A stretch of DNA of 64,000 nucleotides, from contig CAZBSD010000006.1 of assembly GCA_964494735.1 (NCBI GenBank), positions 1-64,000 of the forward strand, in the 5' to 3' direction. A program made the translations under genes and the position numbers. Shown here piece by piece: positions 25,587-34,386 of the stretch. How positions within the stretch are numbered: position 1 is the stretch's first letter; every line of letters begins with the position of its first letter. Under the pieces are notes generated by a model. That model was given only the letters and a program-made list of their open reading frames with translations. It had not been told where the DNA came from and did no database searches. The stretch comes from PHAA01 sp964494735 (GTDB lineage: Bacteria > Bacillota > Syntrophomonadia > Syntrophomonadales > Syntrophomonadaceae).

Positions 25587-27407
25587 TTATTTGCCGGGTT
25601 GATCATCATCCGGGATATTATAGTCGGCATCGATTACATCATCGTCGCCGCCGGTCGAACCACCTTGCTCAGGATTGGCATTCTGGTACATCTTGCTGGT
25701 GAAGGCGTACATGGCTTTAGTCAATTCCTCAGTCTTGCGTTCGATCTCATCCACATCATCACCAGCCAATGCCTTCTGTAGATCTTCTTTGGCGGTGTTG
25801 ACTGCAGTCCGGTCGGCTTCATCTATCTTATCTTCAAACTCTTTCAGGTTTTTGTCAACTTGGTAAATAATACTGTCGGCAGCATTCCTGGCCTCTATCT
25901 CCTTGAAGCGTTTACCGTCTTCTTCGGCAAACTTCTCGGCATCTCTTACCATCCGTTCGATATCATCATCGCTCAAACCGCTTGAGGATGTGATGGTTAT
26001 CTTCTGTTCCTTATTTGTTGCCAGATCCTTGGCGGTAACATTTACGATACCGTTCACATCTATGTCGAATTTCACTTCGATCTGGGGTACTCCGCGGGGG
26101 GCCGGTGGGATTCCGGTTAGTTGGAAACGGCCAAGGGTCACATTGTGCTGGGCCAGTTTTCTTTCTCCCTGCAAAACATGAATATCGACCGAAGGCTGAT
26201 TATCGGCAGCAGTTGTAAACACCTGACTCTTGGAAACCGGGATGGTGGTGTTACGGTCGATTACCTTGGTGAAGACGGCGCCCAGCGTCTCTATTCCAAG
26301 GGATAGAGGAGTCACATCGAGGAGAACCACATCGGTTACCTCACCGGTCAGGACGCCGGCCTGGATGGCGGCACCGAGTCCCACCACCTCGTCGGGATTG
26401 ATACCCTTAAATGGATCTTTTCCAGTGTAGGTTTTGACTGCGTCTTGAACCGCCGGTATGCGGGTGGATCCGCCCACCAGGATGACCTTGTCGAGATCGG
26501 ATGCCTTCAGGTTAGCATCCTTCATGGCCTGCTTCATGGGCCCTACCGTTTTTTCCACCAGGTCGGCGGTCATCTCATTGAATCGGGCCCGGGTCAAGGT
26601 CCTTTCCAAATGCAGGGGACCATCATGGGTGGCTGTTATATAAGGTATGTTGATATCTACGCTCATTAGACTGGATAATTCATGCTTGGCCTTTTCGGCT
26701 GCTTCCTTGAGCCGGTGCATGGCCATCTTGTCCTTGGTGAGGTCCACGCCGTTCTCCTTCTTGAATTCCTGCCCCAGCCAATCGATGATCCTCTCATCGA
26801 AGTCATCCCCACCCAGCCGGTTATTGCCACTGGTGGCCTTCACCTCGAAGGTGCCATCTCCAATCTCCAGAATGGAAACATCAAATGTTCCCCCGCCCAG
26901 GTCAAAGACCATGATGGTCTGGTTCTCTTCTTTATCCATACCGTAAGCCAGGGCCGCGGCGGTGGGCTCATTGATTATCCGCAATACTTCCAGGCCGGCG
27001 ATGGTGCCGGCATCCTTGGTCGCCTGCCGCTGGGAATCTGTGAAATATGCCGGCACCGTAATTACGGCCTTGGTTATTTTTTCGCCCAGGTAGCTCTCTG
27101 CATCCGATTTCATCTTCTGCAGTATCATCGCGGAAATCTCGGGCGGAGAATACTTTTTACCGTCGATACTCACCTTATAGTCCGTACCCATGTGTCTTTT
27201 GATTGAGGATACGCTTCTCTCAGGGTTGGTGGTAGCCTGCCGTTTGGCAATCCGGCCCACCAACCGCTCGCCGGTCTTGGAAAAACCCACAACTGAAGGG
27301 GTAATCCGCTCCCCTTCGATGCTGTTTATTACGACTGCTTCCCCGCCCTCCATCACAGCGATAACGGAGTTGGTAGTCCCCAAGTCAATCCCAACTACTC
27401 TTCCCAT
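25587..27407 (-). CDS. dnaK: chaperone DnaK (Hsp70)
   Basis: 606-aa Hsp70. The nucleotide-binding domain starts VVGIDLGTTNSVIAVMEGG, with the phosphate-2 motif VFDLGGGTFDVSILE. The interdomain linker is DVVLLDVTPLSLGIE, followed by the peptide-binding domain and helical lid. Length is typical of Firmicutes. It is in the hrcA-chaperonin-grpE-dnaK-dnaJ operon, controlled through CIRCE at 30632-30658. Confidence 0.98.
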   Translation of the reverse strand: MGRVVGIDLGTTNSVIAVMEGGEAVVINSIEGERITPSVVGFSKTGERLVGRIAKRQATTNPERSVSSIKRHMGTDYKVSIDGKKYSPPEISAMILQKMKSDAESYLGEKITKAVITVPAYFTDSQRQATKDAGTIAGLEVLRIINEPTAAALAYGMDKEENQTIMVFDLGGGTFDVSILEIGDGTFEVKATSGNNRLGGDDFDERIIDWLGQEFKKENGVDLTKDKMAMHRLKEAAEKAKHELSSLMSVDINIPYITATHDGPLHLERTLTRARFNEMTADLVEKTVGPMKQAMKDANLKASDLDKVILVGGSTRIPAVQDAVKTYTGKDPFKGINPDEVVGLGAAIQAGVLTGEVTDVVLLDVTPLSLGIETLGAVFTKVIDRNTTIPVSKSQVFTTAADNQPSVDIHVLQGERKLAQHNVTLGRFQLTGIPPAPRGVPQIEVKFDIDVNGIVNVTAKDLATNKEQKITITSSSGLSDDDIERMVRDAEKFAEEDGKRFKEIEARNAADSIIYQVDKNLKEFEDKIDEADRTAVNTAKEDLQKALAGDDVDEIERKTEELTKAMYAFTSKMYQNANPEQGGSTGGDDDVIDADYNIPDDDQPGK

Positions 27408-27425
27408 CTAAAACACCTCCAAAAA

Positions 27426-27977
27426 TTATGAGCTTACCTTGACCAGGCTCGGTCTGATAACTCTATCATGCATTACATATCCAGTTTGGAATTGCTCAAT
27501 AACCGTGTTTTCCGGATGCTTTTCACTGGCCTCTACGGTAAGCGCTTCATGATACTGGGGATCGAAGGGTTTACCGACGCTTTCGATAGCGGTCACTCCC
27601 TCGCCCCTCAGCGCCTCCTCCATACGGGTGGCAACCATCTCCACACCTTTTACCAAAGCCTCAACATCTTTGGATGCCCGAGCCGTTTCAATAGCCCGGT
27701 GCAGATCGTCGATGATGGGCAGGATTTTCTTGACCATATTGACATTGGCGAATTTCAAATACTCTTCGCGGTCCCGGGCGCCCCGCTTCTTGGTATTCTC
27801 CACCTCAGCCAGAGCGCGCAGGTAATTGTCGTAATTCCGTTGGGCTTCTTCTTTTTGTTTGAGGATTTCTTCATTCAACTTCTCTTCCATAGTCTTTTCC
27901 GGAACAAAGTCGGATGCAGTGGTTGCCTCCGCGGACGCAGCGGTTTGGTTTACTGATTCCGATGAGTTTTCTGCCAT
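27426..27977 (-). CDS. grpE: nucleotide exchange factor GrpE
   Basis: 183-aa DnaK exchange factor. A long N-terminal coiled coil (KLNEEILKQKEEAQRNYDNY through ENTKKRGARDREEY) precedes a C-terminal beta domain (PFDPQYHEALTV, GYVMHDRVIRPSLVKV). I start at ATG 27977, with AGAGGTG nine nt upstream; a GTG four codons earlier is less likely. It lies between the chaperonin and dnaK genes. Confidence 0.95.
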   Translation of the reverse strand: MAENSSESVNQTAASAEATTASDFVPEKTMEEKLNEEILKQKEEAQRNYDNYLRALAEVENTKKRGARDREEYLKFANVNMVKKILPIIDDLHRAIETARASKDVEALVKGVEMVATRMEEALRGEGVTAIESVGKPFDPQYHEALTVEASEKHPENTVIEQFQTGYVMHDRVIRPSLVKVSS

Positions 27978-27991
27978 TCTATACTTCACCT

Positions 27992-29548
27992 CTATTCTAT
28001 CGAATCCTGGTTGTTAAATTCCCCATCCTTCATTTTGATTATGGTATTGATCCTTAGGATCGCGGTGGCTACTTCCCCAGCCGTCTTGAGCGCATATATT
28101 TTGACAAGAGATGGGTCGACTATGTTTCGGGAAAGGGCATCGATCGGATTGCCGTCATCGCAATCTATAGTTATATTGGGTGAACCCTTATGGGTCTGTT
28201 CAGCTATCACCTGACTGATCTTCTCCAGGGGATTAAAACCGGCATTGGCGGCTATACATGCAAATGGCCGCAATAACGCCTCTTGTACAACCTGCACCCC
28301 ATATGATGCCATCCCCTGCAAATCTCCGATAAGGTTATCCAATTGTTGGGCTGCCCATACCTCAATGGACCCGCCACCCGGCAAGGTACCGTTTTGTACG
28401 GCTGCCTGCAAAGCTGCCGCCGCATCACGAGCGATCCGCTCCTTTTCATCGACCACTTCTTCGGTAGCGGCCCCCATAAGGATGGTAGCCCGAGCCTCCC
28501 CGCTGCCATCAAATACCCAGATGTTATCCAGCCTATCATCAACCTGGATCCGCCCTGCCCGGCCAAGGTATCCGCTTAACTGCTCTTCGGGGCGGTTGAG
28601 GGTGCTCCTCTTCACCTTGCGGGCTCCGGTATGCTTGCACAGAAGATCCAGCTCGCGCCGCGAAGCCCTCTGCACCGCTATGACTTCGGATTCGGTAAAT
28701 ATCTGTTCGGCGATATCATCAACACTGCGGTCGACCAACACCAACTTTACGCCCATCATCGATATTTTGCGCAAATTGGCCTCGTAAACTTTTTTATTTT
28801 CCAAGTAGTGCAGGAAACCAGCCTCTGTATGCCGGGATTCAGTATCTATGTCTTCCGGCGCCAGTGCGTCATCTATTACCAGTATCAGGGCGTCCTCTTG
28901 GCTGCGAGGCATATCCCGGTTAAGCGGGGGGCGGTTCACTATTGTCCCCTTAAAAGCTCGGCTGACCGCTCCTTCCCTGGCCACTACTGCCTCACAGAAT
29001 CTGTAATCGGGATCCAAAAGTTTTTCCCGACCCACGATCCTGGCCCCATCCAATACCAGCTTGGCTATTTCCATATGATCCCGCCCAGCTGTGGCAGCCA
29101 CATCGAGTAGAATCGGGTCGTCCATCGAATCGACCCGGCGGCTGTGTTGCTCCATCAACTTCACACTGTGCTCGACGCCCAGTCTTATGCCCTCGATCAC
29201 CCGGGTAACCGGCACTCCTTTGATGACCTGGTTGGCACCCTCGGCTACCATCGTCCCAGCCAGAATCGTAGCTGTGGTAGTACCGTCACCTACCTCTTCC
29301 TGCTGGGCCTTGGCGGCGTTGATGATCATTCGGGCCGCCGGATGATTGACCGCCATCAATCTCAATACGGTTACCCCGTCATTGCTTATCACTACGTCAC
29401 CCAAGCTGCCTACCATCATTATATCCAATCCTTTAGGCCCAATAGTCCCCTCGATGGTCTGGGCCAGTAAACGGGCAGCATTGGCATTACCCAACAGAGC
29501 CTGGGTTTTTTCGTTTGTCTCACCTTTATGAATAGGATTCTCCGGCAT
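27992..29548 (-). CDS. thermosome-like (group III) chaperonin in the dnaK operon
   Basis: 518-aa chaperonin of archaeal/group II architecture, not GroEL. The equatorial domain has GTIGPKGLDIMM, ISNDGVTVLRLM and the catalytic EVGDGTTTATILAG. The apical region includes the helical lid segment around ARHTEAGFLHYLE-style residues (RHTEAGFLHYLENKK) and VDRSVDDIAEQIFTESEV. The second equatorial half has the ATPase Asp in ERIARDAAAALQAAV and LPGGGSIEVWAAQQL. Such chaperonins are known from a minority of anaerobic Firmicutes (for example Carboxydothermus), where they also occupy the dnaK operon. The built-in lid means no GroES partner is needed. Confidence 0.93.
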   Translation of the reverse strand: MPENPIHKGETNEKTQALLGNANAARLLAQTIEGTIGPKGLDIMMVGSLGDVVISNDGVTVLRLMAVNHPAARMIINAAKAQQEEVGDGTTTATILAGTMVAEGANQVIKGVPVTRVIEGIRLGVEHSVKLMEQHSRRVDSMDDPILLDVAATAGRDHMEIAKLVLDGARIVGREKLLDPDYRFCEAVVAREGAVSRAFKGTIVNRPPLNRDMPRSQEDALILVIDDALAPEDIDTESRHTEAGFLHYLENKKVYEANLRKISMMGVKLVLVDRSVDDIAEQIFTESEVIAVQRASRRELDLLCKHTGARKVKRSTLNRPEEQLSGYLGRAGRIQVDDRLDNIWVFDGSGEARATILMGAATEEVVDEKERIARDAAAALQAAVQNGTLPGGGSIEVWAAQQLDNLIGDLQGMASYGVQVVQEALLRPFACIAANAGFNPLEKISQVIAEQTHKGSPNITIDCDDGNPIDALSRNIVDPSLVKIYALKTAGEVATAILRINTIIKMKDGEFNNQDSIE

Positions 29549-29581
29549 GGTATCTCCCCTGCTTGCCTAACTCGATTGGTT

Positions 29582-30622
29582 TTATTTTAATCCCCGGTTG
29601 TTCAGAAGCTCATCTACTATCCGGCTGACAGATTCCACTGTCCCGGCAGCCTTCCAATATTCCATCCGCACCGGGCCGATGACGCCCAACTTACCCATTT
29701 CACCACCGGTTTTATAGCCGGCAAAGACCAGGCTCATCTCTTTGATATCATCCAGTTTGTTTTCCTTGCCGATCCTGATACTTACTTCTTCGCTGATTTG
29801 GTCAGGCAGGATTTCTTTAAGCTGGCCATCCTCTTCAAAAATGGTAAGCACCTTGCGAAGTTTGTCCAAGTCCTTAAATTCCGGTTCTTTGATAATGTTT
29901 AGTGCACCGGTGATCACCACCCGGTCATCCTGGGAGTGGTCGAGCAGATTGTCCAGAGCCTCAAGGGCTTTGTCAATCACCTGGCGCCGGCTCCTGATCT
30001 CGTCGCGCAGCGCCATGAGGTCGCTCCGTTTTACTTCTTGCAGACGCTTGCCGCTCAATGCCCGATTAAACAGATCCCCTATCATTTTGAGTTCATCAGG
30101 ATGCATGGAATTGGAAATGTTTATCCGGCGGTGAAGTATGATGCCGATATCGGTCACCACCAGTACGATCGCCTGCCCTTCCTGGATGGGGATTATCTGC
30201 AGGTTATGAAACTGGCTCAGTTTAACGGATGGCACTATGATGAATGATGCATAATTGGTTACCTGGGACAAAAAGTGACCCACCCGCTGGACCACATCAT
30301 TCCATTCCTGGATGCGGTCGTCGAGGGCTTGATGGAGAAGGTCAATCTCCGCGGCGCTGGGTATTTCGCTCTCCATCATGAAGTCCACATAATAACGGAA
30401 GCCCTTTTCGGAGGGGATCCGGCCCGCTGAGGTATGGGGCTGCTCCAGGTATCCCATTTCTTCCAAGTCGGCCATCTCATTTCTGACTGTGGCAGCACTT
30501 ATATTAAGGCCGTGTTTTCTGACCATCGCCCGCGAACCAACTGGTTCGGCGGTGAAAACGTAGTCCTTTATGATCGATTCGAGAATCCGTTTCTGTCTTT
30601 CCGTCAATGACATAATTCTCAT
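29582..30622 (-). CDS. hrcA: heat-inducible transcription repressor HrcA
   Basis: 346-aa repressor that binds CIRCE. The N-terminal winged HTH (LTERQKRILESIIKDYVFTA, SAATVRNEMADLEEMGYLEQ) precedes the inserted dimerising domain and GAF-like core. ATG 30622 and ATG 30613 are both usable starts. The gene is first in its operon; a perfect CIRCE lies 9 bp upstream of the first ATG, giving autoregulation. It controls chaperonin, grpE, dnaK, dnaJ, prmA and mtaB if they are cotranscribed. Confidence 0.96.
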   Translation of the reverse strand: MRIMSLTERQKRILESIIKDYVFTAEPVGSRAMVRKHGLNISAATVRNEMADLEEMGYLEQPHTSAGRIPSEKGFRYYVDFMMESEIPSAAEIDLLHQALDDRIQEWNDVVQRVGHFLSQVTNYASFIIVPSVKLSQFHNLQIIPIQEGQAIVLVVTDIGIILHRRINISNSMHPDELKMIGDLFNRALSGKRLQEVKRSDLMALRDEIRSRRQVIDKALEALDNLLDHSQDDRVVITGALNIIKEPEFKDLDKLRKVLTIFEEDGQLKEILPDQISEEVSIRIGKENKLDDIKEMSLVFAGYKTGGEMGKLGVIGPVRMEYWKAAGTVESVSRIVDELLNNRGLK

Positions 30623-30631
30623 CCCAATCTG

Positions 30632-30658
30632 TTAGCACTCTCGCGCTTCGAGTGCTAA
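30632..30658. promoter_or_regulatory. CIRCE operator
   Basis: The exact consensus TTAGCACTC-N9-GAGTGCTAA (arms 30632-30640 and 30650-30658) is present. It lies between the hrcA promoter and start codon, within the 5' UTR, so HrcA binding would block the whole heat-shock operon. Confidence 0.97.
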
Positions 30659-30671
30659 AGCGGTTTATTAA

Positions 30672-30700
30672 AAAATAGCATGAGCATAATCGCTTGTCAA
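30672..30700 (-). promoter_or_regulatory. sigma-A promoter of the hrcA operon
   Basis: On the minus strand a perfect TTGACA (plus 30695-30700) is 17 nt from TATTTT (plus 30672-30677). The predicted start is about 30665, just upstream of CIRCE. Confidence 0.85.
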
Positions 30701-30708
30701 GCCTGGTA

Positions 30709-31863
30709 TCACTCCATAAAGTCGCTCAATATCGCATTGGAAATAAAATAAGCCGGGGGGGATAAAGCTATCCGACGATCGTCCACGATCAACAATCCCT
30801 GGGATTCGAAACGGTCGATGGTGGTTTGGTAGGCCTCCAGGGGATCCACGCCAAAACGGTCTTGGTATTGAATCCGATCAATCCCGGCTGTCAGCCGCAG
30901 ACCCATAATAAATGCCTCATTGCACGCTTGGCGGGCATCAATGGTCTCCAGTATTTTTGTGGGGGGAAGTGCTTTATGGGTCAGGGCCGCCATATAATCT
31001 TGAAGCGGCGGCAGGTTGAGGATGCGCTGCCGGCCGTCGAAACTGACCGCCCCCACTCCGATGCCTAAATATGGCCGCACTCGCCAGTAGGCGAGATTAT
31101 GCCGGCAGTGCCGGCCGGGATAGGCATAGTTGGACAGCTCATAATGCTCGAAGCCCAAGTTCAACAGTAAATCGCGGCCTATATAATAAAGGTCGGACTC
31201 CTCTTCATCGGTTAGCATGGCCAGGCACCCAGCCTGAATGTCATAAGCCAAAGGCACATTGGGTTCAAGTTGTAAGAGGTAAGCGGATATATGCTGGGCA
31301 CCACTATCTGCTGCTTGGGTCAGATTGGCCAGCCAATCAGAGAGCTGTTGTCCTGGAGTACCATAGATAAGATCGACATTCACATTAGTGAATCCGGCCT
31401 GGTAAGCCCAGTCGATGCATTGGCGGGCTTGGCTGCTGTCATGCATCCTGCCCAGGATAATGAGTTCGCGGTCGACAAAACTCTGAACCCCTATCGATAG
31501 GCGGTTGATTCCTGCCAGACGGAGGTTCTCCAATTTCTGCCGGTTGACGGTGGCTGGATTCACCTCGATGGTTATTTCCAAATCATCAGCCGGCTGACAG
31601 TACTGGTGCACGGCATCAATTATCCGCGCAATATGGGAAGGCTCCAGCAGACTGGGGGTACCGCCGCCAAGATAGATACTGGCGAAGGGAAGCCGATATT
31701 CATGCCCACGCCGGGACAATTCCTGGGCTAAACAGCTGCTATATTTGTCAAACATGTGGGGATCGATCATCGGGAGGGAATAAAAATCGCAGTAGCTGCA
31801 CTTACGCCGGCAGAACGGGATATGTATGTATATCCCCATCGTTGCGGGACTATTTGTCACCAT
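30709..31863 (-). CDS. hemW: radical SAM heme chaperone HemW
   Basis: 384-aa HemN-like protein. The radical SAM motif CRRKCSYCDFY follows GIYIHIPF, then LGGGTPSLLEPSHI and IEVNPATVNRQKLENL. HemW proteins insert or traffic heme and are often misnamed coproporphyrinogen oxidase. The GTG start at 31863 has GGAG seven nt upstream and overlaps the lepA stop by 14 bp. The lepA-hemW-hrcA order matches B. subtilis. Confidence 0.93.
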   Translation of the reverse strand: MVTNSPATMGIYIHIPFCRRKCSYCDFYSLPMIDPHMFDKYSSCLAQELSRRGHEYRLPFASIYLGGGTPSLLEPSHIARIIDAVHQYCQPADDLEITIEVNPATVNRQKLENLRLAGINRLSIGVQSFVDRELIILGRMHDSSQARQCIDWAYQAGFTNVNVDLIYGTPGQQLSDWLANLTQAADSGAQHISAYLLQLEPNVPLAYDIQAGCLAMLTDEEESDLYYIGRDLLLNLGFEHYELSNYAYPGRHCRHNLAYWRVRPYLGIGVGAVSFDGRQRILNLPPLQDYMAALTHKALPPTKILETIDARQACNEAFIMGLRLTAGIDRIQYQDRFGVDPLEAYQTTIDRFESQGLLIVDDRRIALSPPAYFISNAILSDFME

Positions 31864-33658
31864 CTATCTCCATGACCGACATGAAAGCATCTCGGGGTAC
31901 TTCCACCCGGCCGATCTGCTTCATCCGTTTCTTGCCTTCCTTTTGTTTCTCCAACAGCTTCTTCTTGCGGGTAATGTCACCACCGTAGCACTTAGCCAGC
32001 ACATCTTTCCGCATCGCTTTTACGCTCTCCCGGGCGATGACCCGGTTACCGATCGAGGCTTGTATGGCTACCTCGTAAAGCTGGCGGGGTATTATCTTGC
32101 GCAGTCTCTCCACCAGAGCCCGGGCCCGATAATAGGACTTCTCCTTATGGCATATACTACTCAGGGCATCGACCGTCTCCCCGTTCAACATAATATCCAG
32201 CTTGACCAGGTCCGACACTTCGTATCCGCGCAGATCGTAGTCCAATGATGCATACCCTCTGGTTCTCGACTTGAGGCCGTCGAAAAAATCCACCAGTATT
32301 TCTGCCAAGGGGAGACTATAGCTTATCACTACCCGGTGGGGGGTAAGGTATTCCATGTTTAGGAATTGGCCGCGCTTCTCCTGACATAGTTCCATAACCG
32401 TTCCCACATATTCATTTGGCACCATTATCGAGGCCTTCACAAAAGGCTCCATAACCTGATCGATCCGCTGTGGATCAGGCCAACGGCTGGGATTGCGGAC
32501 GGTCATCTCACTTCCGTCGGTGAGGACCAGGCGATAGATAACGCTGGGAGCGGTAGCCATGAGAGTCAAATCATACTCCCTCTCCAGCCTTTCCTTAACA
32601 ATTTCCAAGTGGAGCAAGCCCAGGAAACCGCAGCGGAAACCCAGACCCAATGCATCAGAGGACTCGGGCTCGTAAACCAACGATGAATCATTTAATTTCA
32701 GCTTTTCCAGGGCATCCCGAAGCCTTTCGAAATCGTTGTTTTCGAGCGGATACAGTCCGCAGAAAACGACCGGCTTCACCTCTAGATACCCCTCCAGGGG
32801 CTGCTGGGCAGGATTCTCGGTGCTGGTTATGGTATCCCCCACCTTGGTGTCGGCTACATTCTTTATAGCGGCGGCCAGATAACCCACCTCGCCAGCCCTC
32901 AGACTCTCCACTGTTGTCATAAAAGGCGACAATACCCCTATCTCGGTTACTTCGAAGTCCCTGCCGGTAGCCATCATGCGGATCATGTCACCCTTGCGTA
33001 ATTCCCCGGAATCGACCCGGATGTATGATATGGCCCCCTTATAGGCGTCGAAATAGGAATCAAATATGAGCGCCCGCAGCTGCCCGCCGGGGTCTCCATG
33101 TGGGGCGGGGATCTTGGCAACTATGGCTTCCAGCACGTCCTGGATACCGATGCCGATTTTGGCTGAGATAGGAATGATCTCTTCCTGGTCTAGTCCCAGC
33201 ACATCTTCCATTTCCTGCTTGACTACCTCCGGTTCAGCACCAGGCAGGTCGATCTTATTTACGACCCCGATTATCTCCAGGTTCATATCCATAGCCATGT
33301 AGACATTGGCCAAAGTCTGGGCTTCGATCCCCTGGGAAGCGTCTACCACCAGCAGGGCACCCTCACAAGCGGCCAGGCTTCTGGAAACCTCGTAGGAGAA
33401 ATCAACATGGCCGGGAGTATCGATAAGGTTCAGTATATATTTTTGACCGTCACGAGCGGTATAGTTGAGCCGCACCGGCTGCAGCTTGATGGTGATCCCC
33501 TTTTCCCTCTCCAGGTCCATTTTGTCCAGAAACTGTTCCCGCATCTCTCTGGCACTCAGTGCCCCGGTAATCTGCAGCAGGCGGTCTGCCAAGGTGGATT
33601 TGCCATGGTCTATATGAGCAATAATGCTGAAATTCCGAATCCGGTCCTGCAAGTACAA
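31850..33658 (-). CDS. lepA: elongation factor 4 (LepA)
   Basis: 602-aa translational GTPase. G1 is AHIDHGKSTLADRLL, the switch II region has DTPGHVDFSYEVSRSL, and G4 is NKIDLPGA. The EF-G-like domains II, III and V and the LepA-specific C-terminal domain (NGETVDALSSICHK, RKIIPRQLYEVAIQA, RKDVLAKCYGGDITRKKKLL region) are complete. It has its own promoter at 33699-33728 and overlaps hemW. Confidence 0.98.
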   Translation of the reverse strand: MYLQDRIRNFSIIAHIDHGKSTLADRLLQITGALSAREMREQFLDKMDLEREKGITIKLQPVRLNYTARDGQKYILNLIDTPGHVDFSYEVSRSLAACEGALLVVDASQGIEAQTLANVYMAMDMNLEIIGVVNKIDLPGAEPEVVKQEMEDVLGLDQEEIIPISAKIGIGIQDVLEAIVAKIPAPHGDPGGQLRALIFDSYFDAYKGAISYIRVDSGELRKGDMIRMMATGRDFEVTEIGVLSPFMTTVESLRAGEVGYLAAAIKNVADTKVGDTITSTENPAQQPLEGYLEVKPVVFCGLYPLENNDFERLRDALEKLKLNDSSLVYEPESSDALGLGFRCGFLGLLHLEIVKERLEREYDLTLMATAPSVIYRLVLTDGSEMTVRNPSRWPDPQRIDQVMEPFVKASIMVPNEYVGTVMELCQEKRGQFLNMEYLTPHRVVISYSLPLAEILVDFFDGLKSRTRGYASLDYDLRGYEVSDLVKLDIMLNGETVDALSSICHKEKSYYRARALVERLRKIIPRQLYEVAIQASIGNRVIARESVKAMRKDVLAKCYGGDITRKKKLLEKQKEGKKRMKQIGRVEVPRDAFMSVMEIDGDK

Positions 33659-33698
33659 CCCTCCATCAGGCTAATGTGCGTCCTCTATGACGCCCTTC

Positions 33699-33728
33699 AT
33701 TATAACCTATCGGGAGGATGCTCCACAA
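33699..33728 (-). promoter_or_regulatory. promoter of lepA-hemW
   Basis: On the minus strand a perfect -10 TATAAT (plus 33699-33704) lies 18 nt from TTGTGG (plus 33723-33728). The resulting leader to the lepA ATG is about 35 nt. Confidence 0.6.
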
Positions 33729-33808
33729 TCAGCCGGTTAGGACGGATTTTTAATTTGTCCTTACTTTTGTTATCATGGGATTGGAAAATGTGTGAGGGGG
33801 TAGTAATT

Positions 33809-34054
33809 TTGACCGATATTTTAGTGGCGTTCTTGATTCCGGCCGTACTGGTCGCTTTTTATATAGGACTTAATTGGCCTTTTTTCAAGGACAGCCGCAT
33901 CCAACAGGCGGTAGTCGGATTGGGGATACTGCTTTATTATGCCGGGCTGGTCTATGATAATATAAATCCGAAAATAGGGTCACTATTAAGACTGAGTGGC
34001 GCTTCCATCTTCCTGGTGCTGGTACTGTATCAAGCTATCAAACAGCGCAAATAA
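33809..34054 (+). CDS. 81-aa membrane protein of unknown function
   Basis: A small frame starts at TTG 33809 with GAGGGGG seven nt upstream and ends at 34054. The product begins TDILVAFLIPAVLVAFYIG and has about three hydrophobic segments (residues 4-20, 34-50 and 60-78), ending in a basic tail (AIKQRK). I do not recognise the family. It lies on the opposite strand to the neighbouring lepA and spoIIP genes. Coding is supported by the RBS, the membrane pattern and the compact fit between neighbours; expression is unproven. Confidence 0.6.
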   Translation: MTDILVAFLIPAVLVAFYIGLNWPFFKDSRIQQAVVGLGILLYYAGLVYDNINPKIGSLLRLSGASIFLVLVLYQAIKQRK

Positions 34055-34085
34055 AAGATACCCCTGTCTTTGCCAGTAGAGGGGT
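34050..34085 (-). terminator. terminator after the spoIIP transcript
   Basis: On the minus strand ACCCCT and AGGGGT (plus 34080-34085 and 34060-34065) form a 6-bp stem with a 14-nt loop, followed by ATCTTTTATTT. It begins at the stop codon of the 98-aa gene and may also serve the convergent 81-aa gene. Confidence 0.5.
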
Positions 34086-34381
34086 CAATATACAAGGGCG
34101 GTGTATTCCGCCAGGGCCTTTCCCATCTGCACCATGGACCTCCAGGCCTGTCCCTGCCAAAACCGACCGAGTTCGTTTTCAGCTGCCGCCATGCTGTCCC
34201 TGCTTATGCGAAAATTTTCGCCCAGGGTTTGCACTTTGAGCATTCCATCGGCCGCCTCCACTTGGAAAACCGGTGCCTGGGCCAGGGTCAAAGAATATAC
34301 TCCGTGGGCTGATAACATGAAACCCGAAAAGGCCATGGCCACCACCAACATAACCAACGAGATCTTGACTATCCTCACCAT
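34085..34381 (-). CDS. 98-aa exported or membrane-anchored protein, unknown
   Basis: The small protein starts MVRIVKISLVMLVVAMAFSG, a signal peptide or single TM helix, followed by a short extracytoplasmic part (LAQAPVFQVEAADGMLKV, then an alpha-helical tail). It lies 5 bp after spoIIP, the place taken by yqxA (DUF3679) in B. subtilis (spoIIP-yqxA-lepA). Similarity to YqxA is positional only; I cannot confirm homology by eye. A sporulation role would be inference from context. Confidence 0.65.
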   Translation of the reverse strand: MVRIVKISLVMLVVAMAFSGFMLSAHGVYSLTLAQAPVFQVEAADGMLKVQTLGENFRISRDSMAAAENELGRFWQGQAWRSMVQMGKALAEYTALVY

Positions 34382-34386
34382 CGCTT

